64,000 nt of DNA from Paenibacillus aceris (GTDB lineage Bacteria > Bacillota > Bacilli > Paenibacillales > NBRC-103111). Position numbers and translations under genes: made by a program. The number at the start of each line of letters is the position of its first letter. Positions within the stretch are counted from its first letter, which is position 1. Where the stretch lies: positions 1 through 64,000 of the forward strand of contig NZ_JAGGKV010000022.1 in NCBI RefSeq assembly GCF_017874035.1. Direction: 5' to 3'. The notes under the pieces were generated by a model that was not told where the DNA came from, made no database searches, and saw only the letters and a list, made by a program, of their open reading frames with translations. This document shows positions 43,152 to 49,946 of the stretch, piece after piece.

Positions 43152-44459
43152 ATGCGAAAAGATGTGTTAAAGCCTATCCATTACTTAGTTATGCTTTCCT
43201 TGCTATTGTCGACTGCCTTAATATTTAGCGGTGTTACATCGGTAATCGCAGCGTCCATCGCGATCACTAATCCTAGCTTCGAAAGCAATGCAACGGGATG
43301 GACGAAAGTTGGCTCCGTTTCCATCTCATCCAGCGATTCGCATAGCGGCAGTTATTCGGCCAAATCTTCCGCTTCCGGCGGCGAATTTCAGCAAACGATC
43401 TCCGGTCTGACAGCAAATACGAGCTATACGCTGAAAGCGTGGATAAAAGGGCAAGGCGTCATTGGCGCTAATAACTACGGCGGCAGCGAAGTTACGGCAG
43501 GCGGCAATGCAGCAGCCTGGACACAATTTACCGTCAACTTTACGACAGGCTCATCTAATACCAGCGCATTGATTTTTGCTAGGGGCACGACCTCTTCCGA
43601 TGTACGCTTTGATGATTTTACGCTTGACAGCGGCACAAGCTCGACGCCAACACCGACCTCTACAGCGACACCAACGCCTACCGCAACACCAACATCCACG
43701 CCAACTCCTACACCAACGCCGCCTACAGCGCCAACACTTCCTTCCGAAGTTCTTTATTTAAAAAACTGGAAGATCACCTTACCGATTCCGAAACAATCCG
43801 GTTCCACTAGTCCCCTCGAAGTGTTACAGCCTGCGCTAAATACGTATTCGATCGATCCTTGGTTCAAAGTTGTGCATGATGCTGATGGTTATGCCGTTCA
43901 ATTTCGTGCCAACCATGGCGCCGTGTCAACGTCCGGGTCCAGCAATCCAAGAAGCGAGCTTCGTGAGATGAAGGATAATTATACGAATGGGGACTCCAGC
44001 AGCCAGATGTCATGGGGCAGTAATGATGGGAAAACCCATACGATGTACATCAAGCAAAAGGTGACTCACTTGACTTCGGTTAAACCTCACACCGTCGTCG
44101 GCCAAATCCATGATGCCAACGATGACGTTACCGTGTTCCGCGTTGAAGGCAATAATCCTGGCGGTGTTTCCACAACGGCCAAAATTTACATCACTGACGG
44201 GAACAATACCCATGGCTATTTGCTTGACAGCAACTATACGCTGGGAACGTTGTTTACGGTAAAAATCATTGTAGCGAACGGAGTCATTTCCTATGAGTAC
44301 AATGGTCAAACGGTGCCGTACACCCAAACCAAAAACGTAACAGGATGCTTCTTCAAAATTGGGAACTATACGCAATCCAATGATTCGACTGCACCGGGAG
44401 AGAGCCCGGATGCCTACGCCGAGAACTGGGTGTATGATTACTCGGTCACGCATCAATAA
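43152..44459 (+). CDS. secreted alginate lyase, PL7 family, with N-terminal carbohydrate-binding domain
   Basis: A 435-residue secreted enzyme. A signal peptide (about 1-34, ending SVIAAS), a CBM-like beta-sandwich (ITNPSFESNATGWTKVG, about 36-160), and a Thr-Pro linker (about 161-194) are followed by the PL7 catalytic domain. The three PL7 signatures are visible: RSELREM, VVGQIHD (the QIH type) and the C-terminal FFKIGNYTQS, where the usual first Tyr of YxKxGxYxQ is Phe. QIH-type PL7 enzymes tend to act on guluronate-containing alginate. AGGAGG precedes ATG 43152. A cre site suggests catabolite repression. Alginate-monomer metabolism genes are not in this window. Confidence 0.88.
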   Translation: MRKDVLKPIHYLVMLSLLLSTALIFSGVTSVIAASIAITNPSFESNATGWTKVGSVSISSSDSHSGSYSAKSSASGGEFQQTISGLTANTSYTLKAWIKGQGVIGANNYGGSEVTAGGNAAAWTQFTVNFTTGSSNTSALIFARGTTSSDVRFDDFTLDSGTSSTPTPTSTATPTPTATPTSTPTPTPTPPTAPTLPSEVLYLKNWKITLPIPKQSGSTSPLEVLQPALNTYSIDPWFKVVHDADGYAVQFRANHGAVSTSGSSNPRSELREMKDNYTNGDSSSQMSWGSNDGKTHTMYIKQKVTHLTSVKPHTVVGQIHDANDDVTVFRVEGNNPGGVSTTAKIYITDGNNTHGYLLDSNYTLGTLFTVKIIVANGVISYEYNGQTVPYTQTKNVTGCFFKIGNYTQSNDSTAPGESPDAYAENWVYDYSVTHQ

Positions 44460-44477
44460 ACTGCTTCGCCTTCACTG

Positions 44478-45362
44478 CTATTTGTCCGGCGTATCCTTAA
44501 AAAGCGTGGCGCAAAATTGACTCAGACTCATCCCTGTCTTGCGCTTGAAAATTTTACCGAAGGCATGGATATTCGTATAGCCGACCTGATTGGCAATTTC
44601 GCCAAAGGATTGGCCGGATTGCAGCGCCAGTTCCTTGGCTTTTTCGAGTCGGATCCAAACCAGATATTGTACAGGCGACATGCCAAATGCGGTGCGAAAC
44701 TGTGTAATCATGTAGTTGCGGCTCCATCCGGTGAGCTTCTCAAGATCTTGGTGGGTAAAACCATCCTGCAAGCGGTTGGAGATATAGTTGCGTATAAGAA
44801 TGAGCTTTGCTTTGTTAGCAACTTCTTTCTTCGAGGAGCTGACGGCAAGCTCTTTTTTTCGTTTGGACATCTGGAGCAAAATTTGCGTTAGCAAACTTTG
44901 ACACTGAAAATGGTCAATCACTTCCGGCATCCGGTAATGATGAACAAGCTCCGTCAACTTCTGTTCGATAGTGTGATTTTGGTAATTTCCCATATAATGC
45001 GACGCGCTTTCATTCGAAACCTGTACGACTTGTTGGACAGGGAAACCGGAATCGCCAAAATGGAAAACAACCGATAAACAGACATAGGGCTCGTTCGGCC
45101 GTGTCGTGATGTAGTGAGGCTCATTCGGTCTGTGAAACATTAAATCGCCGCGCTTCGTGACATAATCGTGTCCATTAATGTGATAGTCTGCGATTCCTTC
45201 GACAACATACTGCAGTTGATACTGCTTAAGCGAACGAGGCAACAGCCTCCAACCGTTAGGGGCATGAAACATATGGGCGAGCGTAATATAAGGAGGAAAA
45301 TAGTACTGTTTCAGCTGCTCGAGCGTTTCGCTAGGTTCCATAAAATAAAGCTTATTTGTCAT
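44478..45362 (-). CDS. AraC-family transcriptional regulator
   Basis: A 294-residue regulator with an N-terminal cupin domain (YVVEGIADYHINGHDYVTKRGDLMFHRPNEPH) and a C-terminal AraC domain (WSRNYMITQFRTAFGMSPVQYLVWIRLEKAK, FGEIANQVGYTNIHAFGKIFKRKTGMS). ATG 45362 is chosen because GGAGG lies just upstream on the minus strand. It is divergent from the desaturase-fold oxygenase gene. Upstream of that gene and of the formaldehyde dehydrogenase gene lie matching pairs of GTTAC boxes 11 bases apart, a layout often bound by AraC proteins, so it is the best candidate activator of both. Confidence 0.88.
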   Translation of the reverse strand: MTNKLYFMEPSETLEQLKQYYFPPYITLAHMFHAPNGWRLLPRSLKQYQLQYVVEGIADYHINGHDYVTKRGDLMFHRPNEPHYITTRPNEPYVCLSVVFHFGDSGFPVQQVVQVSNESASHYMGNYQNHTIEQKLTELVHHYRMPEVIDHFQCQSLLTQILLQMSKRKKELAVSSSKKEVANKAKLILIRNYISNRLQDGFTHQDLEKLTGWSRNYMITQFRTAFGMSPVQYLVWIRLEKAKELALQSGQSFGEIANQVGYTNIHAFGKIFKRKTGMSLSQFCATLFKDTPDK

Positions 45363-45428
45363 AACGCGCCTCCGCATGATCCGTCCAATTGCTTATTTCC
45401 ATTATACAAATTTCTGGGAATCTGACAT

Positions 45429-45494
45429 AGTGTGATATTGGTTACTATATTGTTACTTTGGGATAAATACTTCTTGGGAAATGGTCTGTACAAT
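45429..45494 (+). promoter_or_regulatory. shared activator-type promoter, copy 1 (oxygenase gene)
   Basis: GTTAC boxes at 45441-45445 and 45452-45456 (11-base period), AATACT in the -35 place (45466-45471), a 17-base spacer and TACAAT (45489-45494). The first stretch AGTGTGAT and the box layout recur at 46838-46903. The weak -35 suggests dependence on an activator. Confidence 0.6.
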
Positions 45495-45530
45495 GAGAGC
45501 ATAATCAGCGGGAAGAAGGAGGGTTCAGCT

Positions 45531-46673
45531 GTGTCCTCAACTAACCATAAAAGGGATTACAGCCTTACGGGTAAGGAGAATCAGCGGGCGCAGGAAAGGG
45601 GACTCGTGACTACAGAATGGTATACGTCTCCGATTCCCCGCCAGAGAATGAAGGAGCTTATGAAGCGCAAAGACGGGCCTGCGATACGCGACACGGTCAT
45701 TTTGTTTGTGCTGCTCATCGCTACCGGCATTCTCGCGTTTTACTCCTGGGGAACTTGGTGGGCTATTCCGGCATTTTTCATCTATGGCACACTGTATGCG
45801 GCTCCGGGAGATTCACGTTGGCATGAATGCGGGCACGGGACGGCTTTTAAAACCCCTTGGATGAATGAGGTGCTGTATCAGATTGCTTCTTTCATGGTGC
45901 TGCGGTCCGCAACGCCTTGGCGATGGAGTCATACCCGCCACCATAGCGATACGTACATTGTCGGCCGTGATCCTGAAATTTTGACGGAAAGACCGCCGAT
46001 CTGGCGAATTCTTATTATGGAAATTTTTCATTTGTACGGCGGACCGAAGGAGATCAAACGGTTTTTCCTGCATTGCTCAGGTAAAGTAGATGCAACGGAA
46101 AATGAGTATATCCCAGTGTCTGAGCGTCCCAAAGTGTACCTTGAAGCACGGATTTATTTGTTGATTCTTGCCTCTGTCATCGCGCTATCGATTATTCAAA
46201 TGAGTCTTCTGCCCCTAATGTTTATTGGACTGCCGACCTTTTACGGCACATTGTTGATGTTGTTGTTTGGGTTGTCGCAGCATTTGGGATTGCATGAGGA
46301 TGTGTTGGATCATCGTTTGAATACACGTACGATGTACCTGAATCCGGTGTTTAGATTTCTTTACTGGAATATGAATTATCATGTTGAACATCATATGTTT
46401 CCTATGGTTCCCTATCATGCTCTGCCTGCTCTGCATAAAGAGATGCAGGGAGATTGTCCGAAGCCATGCACTTCTCTGGGGGCTGCACTGAAAGAAGTGA
46501 TGATTGCACTTATCAAACAGGGCAAAGATCCGGCCTACACGATTGTTAAGCCGCTGCCTAGTACAGCGCGTCCTTACTATTTCGGCCCAGCCAAGGCACC
46601 TGATGCGAGTGAAGAGAGAAGCACGAAGACCAACACAACGATGACCGGAGGAATGACACATGGCGCTCAATGA
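45531..46673 (+). CDS. membrane di-iron oxygenase of the fatty-acid-desaturase fold (MocD-like)
   Basis: A 380-residue membrane protein with the three histidine boxes of the desaturase/hydroxylase superfamily: H98ECGH102, H134TRHH138 and H284VEHH288. Hydrophobic helices lie before the first box (TVILFVLLIATGILAFYSWGT) and between the second and third. GTG 45531 is chosen because AAGGAGGG lies seven bases upstream; the in-frame ATG at 45432 lacks one. It overlaps the truncated Rieske ferredoxin gene by 14 bases. In rhizobia a MocD oxygenase is paired with the MocE Rieske protein in rhizopine catabolism. Here the neighbours suggest O-demethylation rather than lipid desaturation, which is inference; a lipid desaturase remains possible. 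Confidence 0.8.
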   Translation: MSSTNHKRDYSLTGKENQRAQERGLVTTEWYTSPIPRQRMKELMKRKDGPAIRDTVILFVLLIATGILAFYSWGTWWAIPAFFIYGTLYAAPGDSRWHECGHGTAFKTPWMNEVLYQIASFMVLRSATPWRWSHTRHHSDTYIVGRDPEILTERPPIWRILIMEIFHLYGGPKEIKRFFLHCSGKVDATENEYIPVSERPKVYLEARIYLLILASVIALSIIQMSLLPLMFIGLPTFYGTLLMLLFGLSQHLGLHEDVLDHRLNTRTMYLNPVFRFLYWNMNYHVEHHMFPMVPYHALPALHKEMQGDCPKPCTSLGAALKEVMIALIKQGKDPAYTIVKPLPSTARPYYFGPAKAPDASEERSTKTNTTMTGGMTHGAQ

Positions 46674-46800
46674 ATGGATTGAAGCCTGCGAAGCGAATGA
46701 AATTGAACGGGAGGATGTCATCCGGATCGACTATAAAGACCGCACCATTGCCATTTATCGTACAGATACAAATGAGTACTATGCGACGGATGGTTTTTAG
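46660..46800 (+). pseudogene. truncated Rieske-type ferredoxin (MocE-like N-terminus)
   Basis: A 46-residue frame starting MALNEWIEACEANEIERED and ending DTNEYYATDGF, then TAG. It matches the first half of MocE-type Rieske proteins, which continue with the first cluster motif CTH right after YATDG. The following 36 bases before the next promoter cannot supply the missing CxH and CxxH ligands in any frame. It has a good ribosome binding site (CGGAGGAA) and overlaps the oxygenase gene by 14 bases, so it is translated or was until recently. Without the cluster ligands it cannot carry electrons, and the oxygenase must use another donor or be inactive. Confidence 0.7.
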
Positions 46801-46837
46801 TGTTCATTCATCTCTAAAGGGTTTCGCAGGAATACTT

Positions 46838-46903
46838 AGTGTGATTCTGGTTACAACATTGTTACTTTAAGCTGAATACTTCGTCGTGCTTGTCTCATAT
46901 AAT
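46838..46903 (+). promoter_or_regulatory. shared activator-type promoter, copy 2 (formaldehyde dehydrogenase gene)
   Basis: AGTGTGAT, GTTAC boxes at 46850-46854 and 46861-46865 (11-base period), AATACT at 46875-46880, a 17-base spacer and TATAAT (46898-46903). Box-to-AATACT distance (14 bases) is identical to copy 1. Confidence 0.65.
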
Positions 46904-46947
46904 GGAGAGAGATGTAAGTAACTATTGGCATACATAAACTCAATTTA

Positions 46948-46962
46948 TTGAAAACGCTTCCC
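46948..46962. promoter_or_regulatory. cre-like site in the fdhA leader
   Basis: TTGAAAACGCTTCCC agrees at 13 of 15 positions with the CcpA consensus. It lies about 40 bases downstream of the predicted transcription start. Confidence 0.4.
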
Positions 46963-47036
46963 CTAGACTCGATGATGATTGTTTCGCGGATGTTCGATCG
47001 ACGTAAGTGACATTTCAAATTGGGAGGAATACGAAA

Positions 47037-48251
47037 ATGGCAGGAAATAGAGCGGTCGTATATAACAAACCAGGGAGCGTAGAAATCCGGGATACCGATT
47101 ATCCGGATCTCATTTTACGTGATGGTCCGGGCGTTAACCCGTTAAACGTAGGACGCAAATGCGAGCATGGCGTCATTCTAAAAGTCGTTACGACGAATAT
47201 TTGCGGCAGCGACCAGCACATGGTCAGGGGAAGAACGACGGCGCCGTCCGGCCTTATTTTGGGACATGAAATCACTGGAGAAGTCATTGAGGTTGGTCGC
47301 GACGTGGAATTTATCCAAAAAGGAGATTTCGTTTCCGTACCGTTCAATATTGCCTGCGGACGCTGCCGCAACTGCAAAGAGCGCCATACGAATGTATGTC
47401 TGAATGTGAACCCGGATCGGCCCGGGTCTGCCTATGGGTATGTCGATATGGGCGGCTGGGTAGGCGGTCAGTCCGAGTACGTCATGGTGCCTTATGCCGA
47501 TTTTCAACTACTGAAGTTTCCGGACAAAGCACAAGCTATGGAAAAAATCCTGGATTTAACGATGCTATCCGATATTTTTCCGACAGGCTACCATGGTGCA
47601 GTTAGCGCCGGTGTTCGTCCTGGGTCGACCGTATACGTTGCCGGTGCAGGTCCCGTCGGTCTTGCCGCAGCGCATTCCGCTCAGTTATTGGGCGCAGCGG
47701 TCGTTATTGTGGGAGACTTGAACGCGGAACGGTTGGCTCAAGCGAAAAGCTTTGGTTGCGAGACCGTCAATTTGCGTGAGCATGCCAATTTGGCGGAGCA
47801 GATCGAGCAGATTTTGGGCACTCCGGAAGTGGATTGCGCTATTGACTGCGTAGGCTTCGAGGCTCATGGGCATGGGAAGGCCCACGGCGAAGCTCCGGCG
47901 ACCGTGCTTAACTCCATCATGGAAGTTACCCGCGCTGGTGGAAGACTGGGGATTCCGGGGCTGTATGTTACAGGCGATCCGGGTGCAGTGGACGATGATT
48001 CCAAAATCGGCACGCTGAAAATCCGTTTTGGACTGGGCTGGGCCAAGTCCCATACATTCGTCACCGGCCAAACGCCGGTCATGAAATACCATCGCGACCT
48101 GATGATGGCGATTCTCAGTGGCAGAGCGCAAATCGCAAAAGCCGTGAACGCGACGAAAATCTCCTTAGAGGAAGCGCCTAACGCTTACCAGGAGTTTGAT
48201 CGCGGAGTTTCGCGGAAATTCGTGATTGATCCGCATGGGCTTGTGAAATAG
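47037..48251 (+). CDS. fdhA: glutathione-independent formaldehyde dehydrogenase
   Basis: A 404-residue zinc-dependent medium-chain dehydrogenase of the Pseudomonas FdhA type, which oxidises formaldehyde to formate with bound NAD+ and without glutathione. Typical features are the N-terminal NRAVVYNKPGSVEI, the catalytic zinc Cys56 in TNICGSDQHM, structural-zinc cysteines 107, 110, 113 and 121 (CGRCRNCKERHTNVC), the Rossmann motif GAGPVGLAA, and the insertion GFEAHGHG. ATG 47037 has GGGAGGAA upstream. It shares its promoter layout with the oxygenase gene. A role in removing formaldehyde made by O-demethylation would explain its position before the iol operon. Confidence 0.88.
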   Translation: MAGNRAVVYNKPGSVEIRDTDYPDLILRDGPGVNPLNVGRKCEHGVILKVVTTNICGSDQHMVRGRTTAPSGLILGHEITGEVIEVGRDVEFIQKGDFVSVPFNIACGRCRNCKERHTNVCLNVNPDRPGSAYGYVDMGGWVGGQSEYVMVPYADFQLLKFPDKAQAMEKILDLTMLSDIFPTGYHGAVSAGVRPGSTVYVAGAGPVGLAAAHSAQLLGAAVVIVGDLNAERLAQAKSFGCETVNLREHANLAEQIEQILGTPEVDCAIDCVGFEAHGHGKAHGEAPATVLNSIMEVTRAGGRLGIPGLYVTGDPGAVDDDSKIGTLKIRFGLGWAKSHTFVTGQTPVMKYHRDLMMAILSGRAQIAKAVNATKISLEEAPNAYQEFDRGVSRKFVIDPHGLVK

Positions 48252-48262
48252 GGGGGCGACAT

Positions 48263-48299
48263 AGACATTCTCGGTCGTAGGACTGAGGGTGTCTTTTTT
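48263..48299 (+). terminator. terminator of fdhA
   Basis: AGACA, CTC and GTC pair in turn with GAC, GAG and TGTCT around GTAG, then TTTTTT. It starts 12 bases after the stop codon. Confidence 0.88.
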
Positions 48300-48571
48300 G
48301 TTGGGATGGTGGTGGGAGCGGCAATAAGCTGGTGGAGGAACGCTGTTTCACAGCGCTAACGAAAGCAAAACGAGCAGACTCACCACGTTAGCGTCGCAAA
48401 ACAAACTTAACGCTCCGTGTGCTACTCCACGGTGTGCTGCCCCGCTCCCCAAAGCACGGCTGCATCCAGCGCCGACTTTCACGAAACATCCCATCCATGC
48501 AGGTTTCCGCACGCAAAACATCGAAGTATTCAACTCATGTAATGGCATCCTATTGGACACGGAGGTAAGTA
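48300..48571. other. gene-free region with several inverted repeats
   Basis: No convincing gene. CGCTGT/ACAGCG (48341-48355) forms a perfect short hairpin, CGCTAACG and CGTTAGCG (48354-48361 and 48386-48393) pair perfectly, and CCGTG/CACGG flank a third loop near 48420. A minus-strand frame (48348-48662) crosses the region but lacks family features and overlaps a good gene. The end carries CACGGAGGTAAGTA, the ribosome binding site of the next gene. A structured leader or an interspersed repeat are both possible. Confidence 0.4.
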
Positions 48572-49489
48572 ATGAATACATTAAAAGCACCGCTGACGAA
48601 TAAAGGCCGCAACGTGAAAAGTATTCTGGAGACCGTCGATATCCAAACGGGCGAGCGAACACAGCTGGCCGTTTTCGATTTCCTGATTGAAGCGCCGAAT
48701 TGGACGAGTGATGGCAAGCGGCTCATCTACAATAGCCTGGGTCGTCTTTATTCGTTTGATCTCGCCAATCGAGAAAGTACGCTTATCGACTCGGGCTTCG
48801 CCGATCACTGTAACAACGACCATGTACTGTCGCCTGACAATACACAAATGGCAGTAAGCCACCATACGCAGGAAGACGGCCAATCCCGTATCTATATCGT
48901 TCCGTTGGAGGGAAGACAGCCCATCCATCCAATTCTCATTACTCCACTGGCGCCGAGTTACCTGCATGGCTGGTCGCCTGACGGCAGCGAACTTGCCTAC
49001 TGCGCTGAACGGAACGGTCAATATGACATCTACACGATCCCCGTTACGGGAGGCGTTGAAACACAATTAACGGATAGTCTAGGTCTCAATGACGGACCTG
49101 AATATTCGCCTGATGGCAAGCACATCTGGTTCAATTCCGTACGTTCGGGTCTTATGCAGGTATGGCGCATGAACTCAGACGGCAGCGAGCAGACGCAGAT
49201 GACTTTTGAGGAAAGCAATAACTGGTTCCCTCATCTGTCTCCCAATGGTGAGTTTGTCGCCTATATCGCATATAAAAAAGGTGATGTCGACCCCGGCGAC
49301 CATCCCCCGAATAAGCATGTGGAAATACGGCTGATGCCAAGCGGTGGCGGTGACTCTCGGACTTTGGTGAAGTTGTTCGGCGGTCAAGGTACCATTAACG
49401 TGAACTCGTGGTCTCCCGACAGCAGCAAGCTGGCGTTTGTTAGCTACGAATTGGAATTGAACTCGCTATCTACAAAGAGAGATAAATAG
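48572..49489 (+). CDS. TolB-like beta-propeller protein (PD40 repeats)
   Basis: A 305-residue protein of WD40-like PD40 repeats: NWTSDGKRLIYNS, GWSPDGSELAYCAERNGQYDIYTIPV, EYSPDGKHIWFNSVRSGLMQVWRMNSDGSEQTQMT, HLSPNGEFVAYIA and SWSPDSSKLAFVS mark about five to six blades. There is no signal peptide, unlike true TolB, so it is cytoplasmic. Homologues of this kind lie beside carbohydrate genes and are often annotated only as TolB family or oligogalacturonate lyase-like propellers. GGAGGTAAG precedes the ATG. It lies between fdhA and the iol operon and may belong to either; its function is unknown. Confidence 0.75.
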   Translation: MNTLKAPLTNKGRNVKSILETVDIQTGERTQLAVFDFLIEAPNWTSDGKRLIYNSLGRLYSFDLANRESTLIDSGFADHCNNDHVLSPDNTQMAVSHHTQEDGQSRIYIVPLEGRQPIHPILITPLAPSYLHGWSPDGSELAYCAERNGQYDIYTIPVTGGVETQLTDSLGLNDGPEYSPDGKHIWFNSVRSGLMQVWRMNSDGSEQTQMTFEESNNWFPHLSPNGEFVAYIAYKKGDVDPGDHPPNKHVEIRLMPSGGGDSRTLVKLFGGQGTINVNSWSPDSSKLAFVSYELELNSLSTKRDK

Positions 49490-49821
49490 GGGAAATGCCA
49501 TGCGTCAGAAGCAGCGTGACTATCCAGTTGAGCTGCCTCTGACTGCCATTGGCATCCGTGCCCATTTTCAAATCGATAAGCCGGCCTATCCAGCCGCAGC
49601 TGATCGCTAAGACTGAAAGAAGAGTAACGTTCCTGATCCGTCCGGCATTTTTTATCCCCGTCATCCGTTCACCACGTGTACGATAGAAAGCTTATCCCTT
49701 CAATCTTCAAAATCAGCGAATGAAAGCCTAACAAAGTTGAATATATATGTAAAAAAACTACTTTCCGCATCCCACCGAAAAGACTTCATTTTCAAGAAAA
49801 AATGGTTCAGGAAAAAAAATG
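49490..49821. other. gene-poor stretch before the iol promoter
   Basis: A 36-codon frame (49500-49610) starts MRQKQRDYPVELPLTA with GGGGAAA upstream, but it has no recognisable family and may be chance. Nothing else is seen. The stretch is AT-rich toward 49740-49821. Confidence 0.4.
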
Positions 49822-49850
49822 TTGTAGCATTTGAAAACCTGTAGTAATAT
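49822..49850 (+). promoter_or_regulatory. promoter of the iol operon
   Basis: TTGTAG (49822-49827), a 17-base spacer and TAATAT (49845-49850). Transcription would begin near 49857, inside the first of three palindromic operators. Confidence 0.6.
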
Positions 49851-49854
49851 CAAA

Positions 49855-49866
49855 TTAAGCGCTTAA
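49855..49866. promoter_or_regulatory. iol operator 1
   Basis: TTAAGCGCTTAA, a perfect 12-base palindrome of LacI type covering the predicted transcription start. Confidence 0.8.
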
Positions 49867-49878
49867 CCCATTTGGTGA

Positions 49879-49890
49879 TTAAGTGCTTAA
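49879..49890. promoter_or_regulatory. iol operator 2
   Basis: TTAAGTGCTTAA, one base different from operator 1, centred 24 bases downstream of it. Confidence 0.78.
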
Positions 49891-49901
49891 AACAGGAGAG
49901 A

Positions 49902-49913
49902 TTAAGCGCTTAA
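49902..49913. promoter_or_regulatory. iol operator 3
   Basis: TTAAGCGCTTAA, identical to operator 1, centred 23 bases after operator 2. The LacI-family gene at the end of the operon (58135) is the likely source of the repressor. Confidence 0.8.
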
Positions 49914-49946
49914 TCCCAAGGGATAGCAAAGGAGATCGAGATACCC

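Noticed and set aside
43635..43734. Tandem Thr-Pro codon repeats that look like a DNA repeat array
   Set aside because: They encode the in-frame linker between two domains of the alginate lyase, so they are protein structure and not an independent repeat.
48348..48662. Minus-strand frame of 104 codons between fdhA and the propeller gene
   Set aside because: It overlaps the well-supported start of the propeller gene, has low-complexity composition and no family motifs.
49500..49610. 36-codon frame after the propeller gene
   Set aside because: A fair ribosome binding site exists, but no family, no structure and no neighbouring support; kept only as a note.
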